Assembly: GCA_963681505.1 (NCBI GenBank)
Contig: OY811977.1
Coordinates: forward strand, 4,006,352-4,070,351
Direction of reading: 5' to 3'
DNA length: 64,000 bases
From: Eunapius fragilis
Taxonomy: Eukaryota; Porifera; Demospongiae; Spongillida; Spongillidae
In this document: one piece after another, positions 34,641-51,000 of the stretch
How the letters are laid out: every line of letters begins with the position of its first letter
Position numbering within the stretch: the first letter of the stretch is position 1
Notes under the pieces: generated by a model
Told to the model about the DNA's origin: nothing
The model's database searches: none
The model's input: the letters and a program-made list of their open reading frames with translations, nothing else
Made by a program: the position numbers and the translations under genes

Positions 34641-35558
34641 CAGATACTAACAAGTGTGCACTCCCATGGGTGCCCCCAGCTTTTCTAGAAGGGGGGGGGG
34701 GGGGGGGGGGCAGAGGGGAGGGGAGGGGCACCAATTATAGGGCAGTGGCGGCAGAGCAATAAAAAAAGTGATACGGCGGACTGGGGGGGGTGGGGGGGGG
34801 GGGTGGAAAGAGGGTCTTCAATATATGAGCAGGGGTGTAACATAAAAAGTGCTACGGCGTTCGCCGTACTTGCCGTAGTGTCAGCTCCGCCTATGTAGGG
34901 AGGTGGGCAGGGGGGAGGCGCATGTAAGTAGAAATCAATACTGGGACAGGGGTTAAATTATTTAACAAGCATTTATTACAAGGGGTTGGGGGTGGGGCGC
35001 CATTGAGTCTCAAAAGGGGGGGGGGGGGGGTGCCCATGACTCAAAACACAGTCACACTCAGAATTCTATATTACTCACCCAACACATCAAATAACATTTT
35101 TCATCCCCAACATGAGTGTACACTCCCAGCATACACAACTAAATGACCTCCCATCAGCATACACACCCAACTCATATTCTCCACCAACCACATACCAGTA
35201 CACACTAGCAACAATGTGCACATTCCCAATGACCCTACACACCAGCATAGTTTCATTGATGAGGCGGGAGTGCCCCACACCTCCCATATTTTTGCCCCCT
35301 CTTGGCAATGAAGGGATAACAAGTGACACAACCCATGCACATAATTGGCTCGCTTGGTATAAAGTCCTCCTAAAAGTTTCAACTTAACATTTGTCTCCCC
35401 CCCCCCACTGATGTTTTTTTCTCGGTGATGGATTGTGTCACCTGTTATCCCTTAATAACAGCATGTACACACCAGGTTACCCCACAGGCACACCAGCACC
35501 CTAGCGTATAGCTGGCCAACCACCTAGCCTACAGATCATTAGACCAACATGAGTTTAA

Positions 35559-35560
<2 letters not shown>
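34641..35560. other. Intergenic with G-runs and an inverted pair
   Basis: G-rich tracts near 34692-34710, 34786-34802 and 35019-35030. An inverted repeat AAGGGATAACARGTGACACA occurs at 35310-35330 and 35430-35452 and would form a hairpin with an approximately 100-bp loop. No gene supported. Confidence 0.5.
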
Positions 35561-35646
<86 letters not shown>

Positions 35647-35659
35647 ACACACATACACA

Positions 35660-35690
<31 letters not shown>

Positions 35691-35692
35691 TA
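35561..35692. repeat. (CA)n microsatellite
   Basis: About 65 CA units with a few TA interruptions. Confidence 0.95.
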
Positions 35693-36437
35693 CACATCAC
35701 ACACTAGAACAGTGAGCATAACAGTGAACACTACCAGTCCCACACATGGGGTTTCTTTGATAAAAACCTTAGAGGGGGAATTTTAAAAATTCGTTGCTAA
35801 GGCAACTCTGAGGTTATATCACTTATTGCCAAGGGGCAACAATATGGCATGCACCCCATACACCAACTCATATGTACTACATGTAACAACAAGATAACAT
35901 ATGCAGTTCCCTTCATACATGTACCCATAATTCTGCCTTACATTTGTTCTTAGCCTACCCCTATCAGAGGTCATCTGCCCAACATAAAGGGGTAGTGATC
36001 AACAGGATAGGCTAAGAACACTAACCGTTCTTTTTATTTATTTTTCCTACTCCACATGAAATGCTCCCTAGATGGCTGTATGGTCAATGTGATATAGCCA
36101 GCATGACAAAAAGCTTCAGCAACAACTCAAATAGAAGGGACATTGCAGGCTTTGTGTGGTCCTCAAGTAGCTACAAGGCTCTACAGACTTCATGTGATGC
36201 ATGCATGTAGATTTGTGGTGTGCTTGGCATTTGTATTTGGTGGTGTAAGAACTGTATGTGTGAATGTGGATAGTTGCTGGTATTGATGGACTTGCTGAAA
36301 GCAGACAGGAGGCTTGGTCTTTTAGATAAGAACTATGTATATAGGTAGTTGTGGGTGATTATGTAAACTTTTCCTTCCCACTTTATAAAAACTGACCTGT
36401 TGAGTGTGTAGCAATACAGATGCCTGTACATGTAATA
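35693..36437. other. Intergenic, no gene seen
   Basis: A short inverted pair (TTCTTAGCCTA at 35948, TAGGCTAAGAAC at 36009) is the only structure noted. Confidence 0.4.
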
Positions 36438-36840
36438 ATCGGAACCTACGCGAGTAGGTTCCATATAGGAATCCAACAGTATCATGAATGTCATTAAAAA
36501 AACGTCACTCACGTCTAGCGGGACATTTAAGAATCGGGTCACTTCGCTCTTAGTGGCATTCGAGCGATATAAAAAAGGACAACAGTTCTGCGTTGTATTT
36601 GTGTCACAAGACGGTGTACTTTTAGAGAACAAAAATACTCGTCCCCATCGTCCGTACCCAGTCCCACCTAAAATTTCTCCTCCGTCGGCTTCTTATTCTT
36701 CTTCTTCTTCTTCCTTCCGGAGAGTATAACTCACGACAGGAACGTTTGTAAAGCACGCCAAGTGTACCAATCGCTTCAGGATGCGTCCACAGGTTATCTT
36801 CGGGGGTCTGTTAGACGCCTAACTGTTCGGGCAATTAACT
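36438..36840 (+). repeat. Hairpin-ATG repeat family, copy 3 (best preserved)
   Basis: ATC, then a perfect hairpin at 36441-36462 (arms GGAACCTAC and GTAGGTTCC, loop GCGA), ATATAGG and an ATG at 36484, 22 nt after the hairpin. The frame runs 81 codons (MNVIKKTSLTSSGTFKNRV...) and ends at the TAA inside GAGTATAACTC, after a TTC-rich tract. Beyond it come ACAGGAACGTTTGTAAAG and GTACCAATCGCTTCAG, shared with the other copies. The protein is not recognised. Confidence 0.65.
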
Positions 36841-37893
36841 AAAGCGAATAGTACCTCATTTGGTATTCGGTTAAAAATACCCAATTACATCAGCTAGCTA
36901 TTTTTAAATGCAATAATAGCCACGTGTCGTGGGCGTGATTCAAATTCTTAATATTCCCGCACGCTGTGGAAGAGGTATACGCACTGAATCCAAGAGCCTT
37001 TTCGGGTCCCTACGGCTCCATGTATAAATGTCCAACCATAATGCCAAATGGTTGAGAAACGGAATGGAGCAGCGATAACGTTATAGGAAGGCTCCTGACG
37101 AATATTCAAGGTATCATTTTCTGCATGACGCCTGTGCGTTACTCTACAACTCTTATCATTCGTTACGCAGCTTGAAATGAAAGCCAAAACTACCATACAC
37201 GTAAGTACCCGACACTATCGCATATAATTGTTTTGACCGAATTGATTTCTATACTATAGCTTCTTATATAGCATAACTTTCGAATTCTGTCGGTGGAACT
37301 ACATACGCGATCAGATACTACGGTATACAGTCTACAGCAGATAATGTGAAGCAAGAGGCTCCAATTAGAATGTGTCTCCCCCACACCACCGCCCTTACAG
37401 AAAAAAAACCCGGCAACAACTAGCCACTCGTACACCTACAGATATGCCAAACGAGTGCTAAACTATCTATGGTGCAATACAAGACACGACAAGGTGTCAA
37501 GCGCGCTACTGATAGGACCATCAAAGCGACCACCCCGAAGGTGCGTTACACCATGAATATTGGATCTGGACATAAATTATAGCATGAAAAGTGTATCGCT
37601 AAAATATTTTATGCAACAGTTACAGCGGAAGATATTGCATCTCTCTCCGTGCTGTTGTTTGAAATATGTGCACGCTGTTCGCTGACAACAATTTCGTAAT
37701 AATGTTAATGTGTATTGTGGTGCATAATTTATATCTAATAGTATCAAAGTTGCTGATGACAACGTATTGTGGTTTATCTGATAATAGCGTGAGATCAGTG
37801 GGTACATGTAATCTTTGTCTGATGTATTATATGGCTTCACTTGCCAGTGGAGGATTTGTTTTAACTAATGGTTGTTTAAATCACCTGTTTCAG
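36841..37893. other. Intergenic, no gene seen
   Basis: No supported gene or repeat; ends at the acceptor of the candidate exon 37894. Confidence 0.4.
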
Positions 37894-38045
37894 GTCCAGG
37901 TCCAGGAGTGGTTCCATGTCCAGCTGCAGGATTAGCTCCACCTGCTCTACCTGCTATATATCCTGGATATACAGAAGTATATCCTGGTCCAGAATATACA
38001 GCAGTATATCCTATACAAGATGACATGCTCCTGGGTTATAAATGA
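37894..38045 (+). CDS. Candidate 3'-terminal exon of a Pro/Tyr/Gly-rich protein
   Basis: A strong acceptor (CACCTGTTTCAG|) is followed by a phase-1 frame of 50 codons: GPGVVPCPAAGLAPP, PAIYPGYTEVYPGPEYTAVY and DDMLLGYK, then TGA at 38043. An AATAAA lies 90 bp on (38135-38140). Repeated YPG/YP turns resemble the low-complexity tails of membrane-associated or adaptor proteins, but no family is recognised. Upstream exons were not found. The biased composition and correct splice phase argue for a real host exon. Confidence 0.4.
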
Positions 38046-38219
38046 AATACTTGTACTTACTGTTTAAATAGTAATACTGTGTGTTTTAATGGTACACCCA
38101 CACCTCAAAAAATTGCATGGCCACGAGATTCTAAAATAAAACTGTCATTTGACATTCTTGCTACATGGTTACTTTTCAAGAACTAAATACAATACTAAAT
38201 CTACCAAAAAATGTAGGAA

Positions 38220-38504
38220 ACAAGTGATAAAAACATTCTCTATGCGAGAAGGTTGGTGGTATATAGGAATCAAAGGCGGTGGTGGTGTAAAAAGCAAGGG
38301 AACAAGGATTGTGATTGAAAAGGAAAAATGAAATAGACCTATATTAGCAGCATGTCGTCATGTTTAACTGTGTGTGCTAATATAGGTCTATTTCATTTTT
38401 CCTTTTCAATCACAATCCTTGTTCCCTTGCTTTTTACACCACCACCGCCTTTGATTCCTATATACCACCAACCTTCTCGCATAGAGAATGTTTTTATCAC
38501 TTGT
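38220..38504. mobile_element. Foldback MITE, copy 2 (ACAAGT family)
   Basis: Two arms of about 130 bp that are nearly perfect inverses (ACAAGTGATAAAAACATTCT, GAAGGTTGGTGGTATATAGG, AAATAGACCTATATTAGCA) around an approximately 25-bp spacer. Related to 10426-10705 and the ends of 18669-21237. The near-perfect arms suggest recent spread. Confidence 0.9.
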
Positions 38505-38985
38505 ATAACATCCAGCCATTTTTGCTGCTGAGTATCCACATGTGTGAGGTGTACTGGTATGTCATCATAGTGTGTAGGTGATGGTCTGTGTACATGTGAT
38601 GGTGTGTAGGTATGGGTGGCCTGGTAGGTTACACTCTTGTCTGATCTGACGATACTGTGTAAGCCAAAAGTTGTAACGTTCGTACCTTGCATTATACATG
38701 TCTGTTTGCCGAGCCACATGTTCTAAGTAATTCCGTTCAAATAAATAGCTCCCGCACACACCCTACCAGTCTAGTAAAAAAAAAAAGTATCAACGCGCAA
38801 GAGCAGTTGATTTGATTAATAGTTACACGCAGCCAGATGTAACTTCGGTGGGTCTACTTCAAGCTTGGTGTACGATCGAACTAACCCACAGAACAGGATC
38901 CGTGATTATAAACACTCAACAACACACATGGGAGAGCATATATACAATGTTCAGAACTAGGACATTTGTTTTATATGAATAATAG
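38505..38985. other. Intergenic, no gene seen
   Basis: No supported gene. Confidence 0.4.
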
Positions 38986-39354
38986 GTGTTGCTTTGGATG
39001 GAGCACCACATAACGAAAGTCAAAGAGCGTTGCAGAGTGTGTGGCCGCTTCTTGGTGGAGGCTAGGGAAAAGAAAACAAGGAGCTCATATACCTGCCAAG
39101 AGTTTGCAGCTCATTTGTACACTGTCTTTGCTGTTAACACCGGCAATTACATAGTTAACACTCACCCTCCTACCGTTGTAAAATTGTACAACCATTGTTG
39201 TACAACCATCTGCGTTCTGCCACCATGTCCATCTTGGCAGTACACCAGACTTAAGCCGTCCGGCCAGTGGATGTATTTTCTCTCCCAATCGAGGACAAGT
39301 ACATCCGCTGGCTGGGTATGGCTTAGGTCTGGTGTACATAATGGTACTGCCTGA
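38986..39354 (+). pseudogene. RAG1-N-terminal-like zinc-binding fragment
   Basis: The frame gives RCRVCGRFLVEAREKKTRSS, YTCQEFAAHLYTVFAVNTG, then THPPTVVKLYNHCC. The pattern CxxCG ... Y.C ... F.(I/V).....HP......C matches the zinc-binding stretch that precedes the RING of RAG1, where the text reads CRICG ... HPTEFCHNC. Related modules occur in invertebrate mobile elements (N-RAG-TP of Aplysia) and in many cnidarian and sponge proteins, as I recall. Here the expected second Phe-Cys is replaced, the RING is not found, and frames after 39355 are broken. No RAG1 core is present. I read it as a decayed fragment of a mobile-element or paralogous gene. Confidence 0.45.
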
Positions 39355-39948
39355 CTCTACTCTCACTCCTGGAAGATGGGCACGATGGCAGAACTCAACA
39401 TACACGTTATGCAGATGGTTGTGGCCATGCAGTGACAACATCACCACCCTGTTTACAAGTAGTAGCGCCAGGGCACAAAGAACATGAGGAGCCTCTAGCC
39501 ATCTCCATCCCTAGCCACCATTGGATGGAGAATTACAGTTCATTGGGTTCAAAGTTCAGGTCAAGACTAGGAGGTGTGACCAGTAGCCAGGATGCAGCAT
39601 GAGGTGCTGACACAGAGAGGAGCCGAGCCTTGTCAGCAGGTGATGATGCTTTCAACAACAATGAGAACTGGTGGGTCCTCTAGTTTCTTTGACAGTATAC
39701 CCTTTGGTGGACGGGTGAGGCTGTGATAGCATCCACAGAGATTACTTCAGACAGGGAGACTATGCCTTATATTTGTGTCCCATAAAACAAATATCAGTCC
39801 TAACAAGATCTGTTTATCACGTTTGGAAGCAATTCATTACTTAAAACAAAAGATTACATATAATTAAGTGGCCAGAAAGCAATAGGCCCACACTAATGTA
39901 TCACTAACTCCAATCCTAAATTAAAATTCAACTTGACTGTGACCTATT
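39355..39948. other. Intergenic; probable 3' flank of the minus-strand gene
   Basis: No intact frame. Scattered short matches suggest further decayed parts of the zinc-binding gene in 39440-39700, which I could not align. Confidence 0.35.
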
Positions 39949-44594
<4,646 letters not shown>

Positions 44595-45094
44595 CTAATT
44601 CATATATACACATACATGTACATATACACACATATACATATACGTACACACATACAAATAAAACACATGCCCACATACGTGCACATAAAACACACATGTA
44701 CACATAGCCATAAACACTGTCACACACACATACTTAGTCATAAACGCACACACATACATATATACATCTATACATACATGTACATATACATGTACATGTA
44801 TGTTCACACATGGGACATTGTACGAGAAAAACATGGTAGTTTTCAAATGCTGCAGTTGGCACAAATCTAATGCACCTAAACTTAAAGTCGGACTAGCTTT
44901 TGCAAAGTTAGAAGTATTCAATCTTTTATGATGCATTCATTTTCAATGGGAAAGGTCAATAAAGTGCGTACCGTCAGTCGTATAGAAATATGGCAGCTCT
45001 TGTATATTTGATGCTCCCGCCGTTTGTACCAGACGTTACCTCTACGTGTAAGCTCTTACATGTACTACCGCTCCGGTATATAACCTTTTAGCGT

Positions 45095-46262
45095 ATTACC
45101 ATAGATATTAGAGTAGAAGGATTGGAAACGGACCCAATTAACACTGGTTCACGCGCCGACTCCTCGATGCTCCTCGTACTCAGACCGCTTACCATATTTG
45201 AAATGAAGGCAAGAGCTTCTGGAACCGATGACAACGGAGCCTAACCAAAACTTAGTTACCAAATGCGCTAGCCCTTCATATCTTTCAGAACTAAAAAGAT
45301 CAGAGCATGAGCTTGTGAACGAAGTAGTAGTCAACGACACATGCCAATCCCACCTACCCAAACCTTACAAAGAGCCCTCAGAATTTCTCCATGCAAACAA
45401 AAAAAAAGTGTTTGCTGGACATCACGAGCATACAAGGAAAAAGCACGCAAATAAAAAACATAACTGCATGACCCAGTCCAGTAAAGTAGACGTTACAGCG
45501 ATCCACTTCATTCCTGGAATCCAGCTTCTTGACTATGATATCGATGGCCAACCCCATGACGAAACGTTAAAGGACGCCTAAAAGACCAGTGAAGGCCTCG
45601 GAGGGCTTTGGAAAACATGAGGGCGGTCCTGATGTCTAAATAATCTATGGTCCAGATGTTAGGCCATTTATACAACAGAAAAATGAATCACCCGCTTTTT
45701 TTTTTTTTTTTACGACAAAAGCAGAGCATAGTTACGTAGCAAATGGTACTACCATATGTAGAATTGATGTAGCTATCTGAAACAAGTACTGGATATGAGA
45801 TAAAAGTTTTGCCTGGGTAGTTTCATCGGTTAGTTCATGGCGATGTCAAAAACGTAAAATGTGGAGTTACTCTAAAACCATCCAACCTAAACGCCTCCAA
45901 CACACCTCACCGTACGTAAAACTTTGTGCTGCATCTGGCCATGCTACTTATTTATTATAAAAAGGGAAGTTTAGGAGTTGTATCGGTTAGTTGTTAAAAA
46001 AGCTGTAAGCCCGCCAAATTCTGTATCTCGGGTTCTAAAAGGGCTATAAACATGGCGACAAGTTTGCCCGAATGTACGCATTTTGTGCTATCGTTTTCTT
46101 CAGTCAGATTTTACTAAGCTCTCAACTTACTTTCTCCTCAAGAGGGGCGAGGCGTCAATGCATCTAATTAGCAGCATCGCGGAGTCGCGCTTTGCAATGT
46201 ACAGGGCTCTATGGCTCACGTGCTCGTTTCCAATCCTTCTACTCTAATATCTATGGTATTAC
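45095..46262. mobile_element. 1.17-kb inverted-repeat element, copy A
   Basis: Ends ACCATAGATATTAGAGTAGA-AGGATTGGAAACG (45098) and its inverse (46225-46258), 35-38 bp arms. Inside, a plus-strand frame of 117 codons (45228-45581, MTTEPNQNLVTKCASPSYLS..., Lys/His-rich middle) has no recognised homologue and may be chance. Sub-terminal matches at 52988-54100 identify a second copy. Confidence 0.75.
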
Positions 46263-46983
46263 GAACAGTCACTACCATCCAATATACGTTTTGCATTCAT
46301 GCTACTTAACTAGTACTCTGAGACTTACAAGATCCTTCCGTAATAAGTCCTGGTTGTATGCCCGTGTCGATTCTCTGAGTGGCAAACTCCTTTGTGTAAT
46401 CGCAACCCCGTCTTTCCCGATTAGTGCCACCTAGCCACTCCTACATGTGGTCATCATGCTAAGTCAGTACATAGCAATAATTATTGGTCATTTAACTACA
46501 ACATCAAAAAACAGCTAGGTCTGGGCACGGCCGACTGATGATAAGGGGCACGTGATGATCGTCTTGTATGCGGGGTATATCTCACTAACCATTCAACGGA
46601 AGTGCGATTTGAAAGCCCTAAGCTCTGAAAAAAATGATGATAAATAAGTACACTTACTGCTCTCATATAATCCGTTGGCACCTAACGAAATTATCATTTG
46701 GTTGGGAAACTATTGATGACTGAATAACGAAATGAGATAAAATGAATGGACATTGGAAACCTTGCATAATTAATGTGGAAGTGCGGATATAAGTACCTAA
46801 GGTGCGAAAAACTACTCAAAATATGCAAATAGTCCCCCCACATTACAAATCCGAGAGCACCTAGTCAATATAATTTTTTTTTCTGCAGTTAGATGCAGTT
46901 TTCTGAATGCGTCCATACATTTTCTATGGACACCGAATACGCAATGACCGAATACCGCGTAATCCTTTTGACCGCCAAATTTC
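46263..46983. other. Region before the assembly gap, no gene seen
   Basis: Upstream exons of the PDZ gene are expected here or in the gap, but no PDZ block is visible. Confidence 0.5.
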
Positions 46984-47183
46984 NNNNNNNNNNNNNNNNN
47001 NNNNNNNNNNNNNNNNNNNNNNNNNNNNNNNNNNNNNNNNNNNNNNNNNNNNNNNNNNNNNNNNNNNNNNNNNNNNNNNNNNNNNNNNNNNNNNNNNNNN
47101 NNNNNNNNNNNNNNNNNNNNNNNNNNNNNNNNNNNNNNNNNNNNNNNNNNNNNNNNNNNNNNNNNNNNNNNNNNNNNNNNNNN
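46984..47183. other. Assembly gap (200 N)
   Basis: Exactly 200 Ns, a conventional placeholder length, so the real gap size is unknown. It hides the 5' part of the first visible PDZ domain. Confidence 0.98.
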
Positions 47184-47219
47184 GTTTAGGTCGTCATGTT
47201 TCTATATTCTCATCTGCAG

Positions 47220-48013
47220 GGTTGCATCATTGTTGATGAGGTTTTCCCTGAGGGGAACGCGGGTAGGGACGGCAGACTGTGTCCTGGGGACCAGATCCTG
47301 AGCGTCAATGGGATGGACTGCGCCCACGCAGCCCTTTCCCAAGCGAACCTTGCCCTCAGTGCCCCCAATGCCATCACCACCATCACTGTGTTCAGGGAGA
47401 TACAGGATGAGAGTGAGTGTGGCGGGGTCAGGTGGTGGTGTGGAGGGGGGGGGGGGCAGGGGGGTTGGTTGGTGATGTGGAGTTGATGGGTCAGGTGGTG
47501 GTGGGGTCAGGTGATGTAATGCTGGGTGGGGTTGGTTGGTGACGTGGAGTTGGTGGGGTCAGGTGATGTGAAGTGGTGGGTGGGGTCAGGTGGTGATGTG
47601 GAGTTGGTGGGGTCAGGTGATGTAGTGGTGATGTGGAGTTGGTGGGGTCAGGTGATATCGTGGTGGGTGGGGTCAGGTGGTGATGTGATTGGGGGAAGGT
47701 GGTGATGTGAAGTTAATGGGGTCAGATGATGTGGAGTGGTGGGGAAGGTGGTGATGTGGAGTTAGTGGTGGCAGGTGATGTGGAGTGGTGGGGAAGATGG
47801 ATATGTGGGTATGTGTAATTCTCTGTCTCATCTCCTATTGTTGCTGTGTTTGTAGCAAACACGGAGGAGGTGGATCTGGAGAGGACAGAAGGGAGACCTC
47901 TGGGCATACAGATCCGTTCTTTCAGGTATGTATCCCTTTGTACTTGTAAGTGTTACCCAAAGGGCTGTGCATGTGATGGGTGTGTGTGTGTATGTATGTG
48001 TGTGTGTGTGTGT

Positions 48014-48057
<44 letters not shown>

Positions 48058-51000
48058 AGAGAGAGACCAACTGTTCTGCCTTTGTCGGGTGGCATTCGTG
48101 TTTTTTGTGTGTGTGTGTGCCTTCATTTTTTCAGTGTTTCTCTTTTTGTGTTCACCAGACGAAGGCCTGGTGTGTATGTGAAGCATCTGGTGCCTGGATC
48201 CAAGGCAGAGGAATGTTCACGTCTTCACGTTGGAGATAGGATACTTGAAGCCAATGGCTTTGACCTGCGGCACTCGAATGTTGATGACGCTGCATCCTTT
48301 ATCTCTGTATGTGTGTGTGTGTACTGAGTTGAACCTGTGTTCATGATTCAGTTAATTTGTGTGCTGCCTACATGTGAATGTATTTTGTAATTATGTACAT
48401 CTACATGTACATGACATGTGTGAGATCAGCATGGGCATCATGTTGGTCAAGTGTTGAGCAAATGTACATACACGTGCATGTCCATGTTGTTGCAATAAGA
48501 TGTGTATGTGTGTGTGTTTGTGTGGTCACTATGTTTGCATACATATGCATATGCCTGTGCTTACATTGCCGTCTATCTCTTGACATCTTTGTAGCAAATA
48601 GTCGGACCTTTGAGGCTCAAGATTGAGCACCAGCGCTGTGCCAGCTGGTCCAGCCAGTCCAACAGCTCTCCGAACTCCTCCCTGTCCCGCAAGGGTCCCA
48701 TTTACGACGAGATCAGGACAACCAATGCAGCCAATGCAGGAACCACGGCAGGTGTCTCCAAGTGCATCATGCTGAAGAAGGCAAGTGTTCCCCCCCCCCC
48801 CCCCCTTTTTCCAGGAAACCTGCATTGTGTGGTGTGGGTTACAATTTATCCCCTTCCCACCTCACACCACCCCCTCTTTCCCCTCATTTATTAGCAACAC
48901 GAGGAGACCTTTGGTATGAACGTTGCAGGAGGCGTCGGCTGTCTCTGTGGTGACCTGCCTGTCTTTGTGTCCGACATAAAGCCCGATAGTATTATACAGA
49001 AGTGTGGCAGGATACAGGTACGATTCACTGAGGTTGGGGAGACAGAGAGACTGTGGCATGCTGTGTGCTGTGGGAATAGAAAATGCCATAGCCAATGGAG
49101 GTGGATTCTTGTGGTGATTGTCATATTACATCACAAGTAGCATACCCCAGTTGTTAATGGGCCACCTGTTATTAATGATGTAAAATTTTGTTTATTTGTA
49201 ACATACATGTACATGTGTATTGTACAGGATGCATGCAGTGTGCCTTGCACATGTATGTTGTGTCCCTACATGCACAGTGGTTGAATGGCGTGTCTACATA
49301 CATGTAGGCTGCGGGGGGGGGGGGGGGGGGGGGGGAGGGGGGGGGGGGGGGGGGGGGGGGGGGAGGGGGGGGGGGGGGGGGGGGGGGGGGGAGGGGGGGG
49401 GAGATTTGGGAAGATGCTCATACGTAAGATGAGTGTTTTACTGAGTATTCAAGGATATGCTGAGGTGATGCAAAGATGTACAATATGCATGTACGTGTAC
49501 TCAGGCTTACATGTACATGTACATTGGATATCATCTCTATTAGGATGGGAATAGTGTAGTCAGGTGTGCATCCCATTTTTAAATATATATATATATGGGG
49601 TGTAATTAAGTCCTGTATGCATAGTATTGAAATGTGATGTGTTACCCTGTGCAGAAAGGCGATATCATCCTCAGCATCAATGGTGTGTCCCTTCTGGGGA
49701 AGAGCCATGCTGAAGCCATCCAGGTCATCAAGAGTGCCGTTCCACTCTCTGTCGTCAGGATTGAACTCATTCAGGGGGAGGAGACCGTGGAAAATGGGGG
49801 CCTGTCATCCGATTGGTGCAAGTGGCTAGCGAAGTATGAAAGTGGACATTCAAGGTTAGCCGACTGATGCCCTGGTACGCCCTGTACTGTACCATGACCA
49901 TGCATGGTCCACAGTTGTCAGTTATATGTATTGCTAGAGGCTGACATGTATGAGTCAAATGCATATTCCCATATGTGTATACATGTAGTGTATTGGGGAC
50001 CTGTTATGCTGGTCCCAAAGAGAGCGACTGGACTGCACAGGTGTCATATTGTATTTGGAACAATGCATGAACCGCATATCAGCTACTGTATCCAATAGCA
50101 TCTAACTTTCCTTCAACACCTGACACTTATTCATATATCCACTTGTCGCCCTATTGGTGGGTGGTCATAGTAGCCACCACAACAGTTGCCATGGTTATGT
50201 CATATGCTGCTTCAGAGGACTGTGGGTGAGGTGAGGATTGGTGGGGTGGAGCCGACTGCTAGTGAAGCCAAGTTGTATTAGTATCTTGAGGTAGGAGGGG
50301 CCGTCATCAGTGGTTCACCATCTTGGATATGCACATGCATGATGTGTGTGCTCAGAAATGACATGTGCTTTGAAGGTTCATTACCAGAATGCCTCGGATG
50401 CTACACGTTTGAAGTGTGTTAATAGTCACGACATGAACCATTGCACCTTGAATCCTTTGTGCATGCTCCTGTGATCAGACTAAGGATGGGGGAATGTACG
50501 TGTAGTATTCATGTAGTATTAATCTGCAATACGGTTACATGTATATGATGTAGTTCTTTAATGTGTTGCTAATTGTTGCTTAGCTGTTGTGTTAGGAAGC
50601 CATCCAATGGAAAAGGGAAGCTGTGGTGATAAGGGAATGCGGGGGTTTCTTGACCAGGGATGTGTTAGCTTGTCTGTTGTTATTGCATACAACTACAGTA
50701 GTTCATGTGGACCCCATATCTGAAGCCATTGTACACTGTACGTACTGGAATGTGTAGGGTTTGTGTTTTGCCACATCACGTTCGGCTATGCTGCGTGATG
50801 CTCATCCAAATGAACTGCCAGGGGTGGTGTCTTTGTGGTTTAGTGAGTTACGATAACAGTATTTCTTTGACAACCACAGTCAGGCCAGGTTGTAAAATAG
50901 AGACCTCAGTTGTGTAGTATTTGTTTGCCTACAGGGGTGGGACATGGGTTGTAAGCACCTGCTTGTTGGTGCTTTTGTGTTTTCATACTTTAATCCTTAA

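Noticed and set aside
36333-36632. Antisense 99-codon frame over hairpin repeat copy 3
   Set aside because: The alignment with other copies is better, gap-free and starts at a fixed ATG on the plus strand. The antisense frame is not kept in copy 2.
45228-45581. 117-codon frame as a host gene
   Set aside because: It lies wholly within an inverted-repeat element, has no recognised domain and no splice or promoter evidence; kept only as part of that element.
49220-49554. Glycine-rich frames
   Set aside because: Translation of the poly-G tract at 49313-49401.
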